From an uncultured Ruminococcus sp. (lineage in GTDB: Bacteria; Bacillota; Clostridia; Oscillospirales; Ruminococcaceae), in contig CANQVK010000001.1 in assembly GCA_947627275.1 (NCBI GenBank), positions 109,977 to 173,976 on the forward strand: 64,000 nt of DNA, written 5' to 3'. Position 1 is the stretch's first letter. Every line of letters starts with the position of its first letter. Position numbers and translations under genes: made by a program. Positions 62,694-64,000 of this stretch are shown in pieces. The notes under the pieces were generated by a model. The model was not told the DNA's origin, searched no databases, and worked only from the letters and a program-made list of their open reading frames with translations.

Positions 62694-63668
62694 ATGAAAG
62701 ACGTTTCAAAATTAATGGATTACAGAGCAGATATAAAAGTTCTTGACGCAACTCTCAGAGACGGCGGACTTGTAAACGATTTCCGCTTTTCAGATGATTT
62801 TGTAAAGGCTCTTTACCTTGCGAATATCCGCGCAGGAGTGGACTACATGGAATTTGGCTACAAGGGCGATAAGTCCATGTTCGACGTTAATAAATTCGGG
62901 CCGTGCAAGTTCTGCGACGACGATTACATCCGTTCAATCGTAGGCGAAAACAATACCGATCTGAAAATTGCAGTTATGGCTGACGTGGGTCGCTGCGATT
63001 ACAAAAACGACATTAAGGAACGCTGCGAAAGTCCCATTGACCTTGTCCGCGTGGCAACGTATCTTCATCAGATACCGACAGCCGTAAGTATGATCGAGGA
63101 CGCAAAATCCAAGGGCTACGAGGTAAGCTGTAATATTATGGCAATTTCAAACGCCCGTGAATCGGACATTGAAGCGGCTCTTGAAATTCTCGGAAAGTCG
63201 TCCGTAGACGTATTTTACATCGTAGACAGCTTCGGTTCGCTTTATCCCGAGCAGATCGCACGAATTATCAGCATATACAAAGAGTATGCGGAGAAGTACG
63301 GCAAGAAGCTCGGTATACACGCCCACAACAATCAGCAGCTTGCTTTTGCAAACACTATCGAAGCTGTTGGGGACGGCGTCGATTGGCTGGACGCAACCTA
63401 TGCCGCTATGGGCAGAGGCGCGGGAAACTGTGCAATGGAGCTTCTCCTCGGCTTTTTGAAGAATCCCAAGTACAACGTATACCCTGCAATTCAGTTTATT
63501 GAGAAACACATGCCTGCCGTTCGTGAAGCAGGCGCAGTATGGGGATATGATTTCCAGTACATGATGACAGGCTTGCTCAATCAGCACCCGAGAACGGCAA
63601 TAGAGTTCACCAAGCAGAAAAGAACGGATTATTCCGAGTTCTATAAGGAAATACTTGCTCAGGAATAA
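62694..63668 (+). CDS. DRE-TIM (HMGL-like) aldolase-family protein
   Basis: The 324-residue protein has the DRE-TIM metal-binding entry VLDATLRDGG and the metal ligand pair IHAHNN, with GVDWLDATYAAMGRGAGN after it. This is the 4-hydroxy-2-oxovalerate aldolase/HMG-CoA lyase superfamily. The C-terminal communication domain of true DmpG aldolases is absent and no partner dehydrogenase is nearby, so the substrate is uncertain. GAAAGGATAGTATATT precedes the ATG. Confidence 0.85.
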   Translation: MKDVSKLMDYRADIKVLDATLRDGGLVNDFRFSDDFVKALYLANIRAGVDYMEFGYKGDKSMFDVNKFGPCKFCDDDYIRSIVGENNTDLKIAVMADVGRCDYKNDIKERCESPIDLVRVATYLHQIPTAVSMIEDAKSKGYEVSCNIMAISNARESDIEAALEILGKSSVDVFYIVDSFGSLYPEQIARIISIYKEYAEKYGKKLGIHAHNNQQLAFANTIEAVGDGVDWLDATYAAMGRGAGNCAMELLLGFLKNPKYNVYPAIQFIEKHMPAVREAGAVWGYDFQYMMTGLLNQHPRTAIEFTKQKRTDYSEFYKEILAQE

Positions 63669-63672
63669 TTAA

Positions 63673-63710
63673 TAAAGCTCCCCTTGTTTTTAGAGGGGGA
63701 GCTTTTTGTT
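63673..63710 (+). terminator. Terminator after the aldolase gene
   Basis: AAAGCTCCCC and GGGGAGCTTT pair, followed by TTTGTTTTTT, nine bases beyond the stop codon. Confidence 0.85.
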
Positions 63711-63719
63711 TTTTATATT

Positions 63720-63879
63720 TATACTAAACGCTATAGCAAAACGCGCAATAAATGACAAGCAGATTTTGCACATAGCAAGGCGGAGGACGCAGGCATACTG
63801 TCGTATGGCAAGGACGACAACGACGCTGTGTGTAAAATATGCTGTCAGATATGCGTGATTTGCTATAGCGTTTAGTATA
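63720..63879. mobile_element. MITE-like element M6
   Basis: It is 160 bp and identical to M4 at 42254 apart from one base. Same inverted ends TATACTAAACGCTATAGCAA, same AAGGCGGAGGACG core with CATAC-TGTC-GTATG hairpin. Confidence 0.85.
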
Positions 63880-63934
63880 TATGTATAGACACGTTACGCC
63901 TTAAAATCAAAGGGTTATATTTGCACTGTCAACA

Positions 63935-64000
63935 ACTTAAGCAAACTAACATTGGGATTCCAAAGGGGCGGTGTCCCTTTGGCGGAGTCCAGAGGCAGCG
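63935..64000 (+). repeat. Family B repeat, copy B4 (cut by window end)
   Basis: The first hairpins of family B are present (AAAGGGGC/GTCCCTTT, then CAGAGGCAGCG to the last base). Confidence 0.75.

Overview
The window is a chromosomal segment of a low-to-mid GC Gram-positive gut bacterium of the Ruminococcus type (Oscillospiraceae). Evidence for this is a type I dockerin on a multidomain xylanase, lipoprotein and cytoplasmic glycoside hydrolases, a Spo0A homologue, a Soj/ParB/Noc set, and the Firmicutes gene order around the replication origin. No rRNA or tRNA gene was recognised.

Layout. 1-4.4 kb: xylan degradation (3' end of a GH43 gene, then a GH30-CBM22-dockerin-CE1 enzyme). 4.6-6.6 kb: a candidate structured RNA gene, an ion transporter and a guanylate-kinase-like protein. 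7.2-9.0 kb: a redox operon (flavodiiron protein, FTR-like protein, thioredoxin). 9.1-20.9 kb: a leftward block serS-parB-soj-noc-rsmG-mnmG-mnmE-jag-yidC-yidD-rnpA-rpmH. 20.9-33.4 kb: a rightward block dnaA-oriC-dnaN-yaaA-recF-remB-gyrB-gyrA. 33.5-46.7 kb: mixed housekeeping genes (phosphoesterase, YtaF-like, ECF sigma and partner, PepV, MsmK-type ATPase, RsuA-family synthase, NrdR, GlmM, TtcA-like). 47.5-51.7 kb: glycan enzymes (GH95, GH26). 51.7-64 kb: HAD protein, PlsC, Spo0A, flavin reductase, PssA, Ppk, a two-component system and a DRE-TIM aldolase.

Origin. dnaA and dnaN flank a DnaA-trio-like stretch (CTACTACTACGACTA) that follows a TTTTCAACA box and a C-run. TTTTCAACA is repeated on both sides of dnaA and appears to be the local DnaA box. 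A second cluster lies at 35.08-35.27 kb, and more copies lie inside pepV. Nine parS-like sites are present, four of them packed between soj and noc.

Repeats are the most unusual content. Three groups recur. (1) MITE-like elements of about 160 bp have terminal inverted repeats and a small central hairpin whose bases covary between copies; deletion derivatives are also present. (2) Family A elements sit mostly just 3' of genes in the gene's orientation, and have fixed flanks around a slot holding different long hairpins. (3) Family B elements are strings of five or six short hairpins. These repeats give rise to many spurious ORFs. All statements come from reading the sequence; no database search was run.
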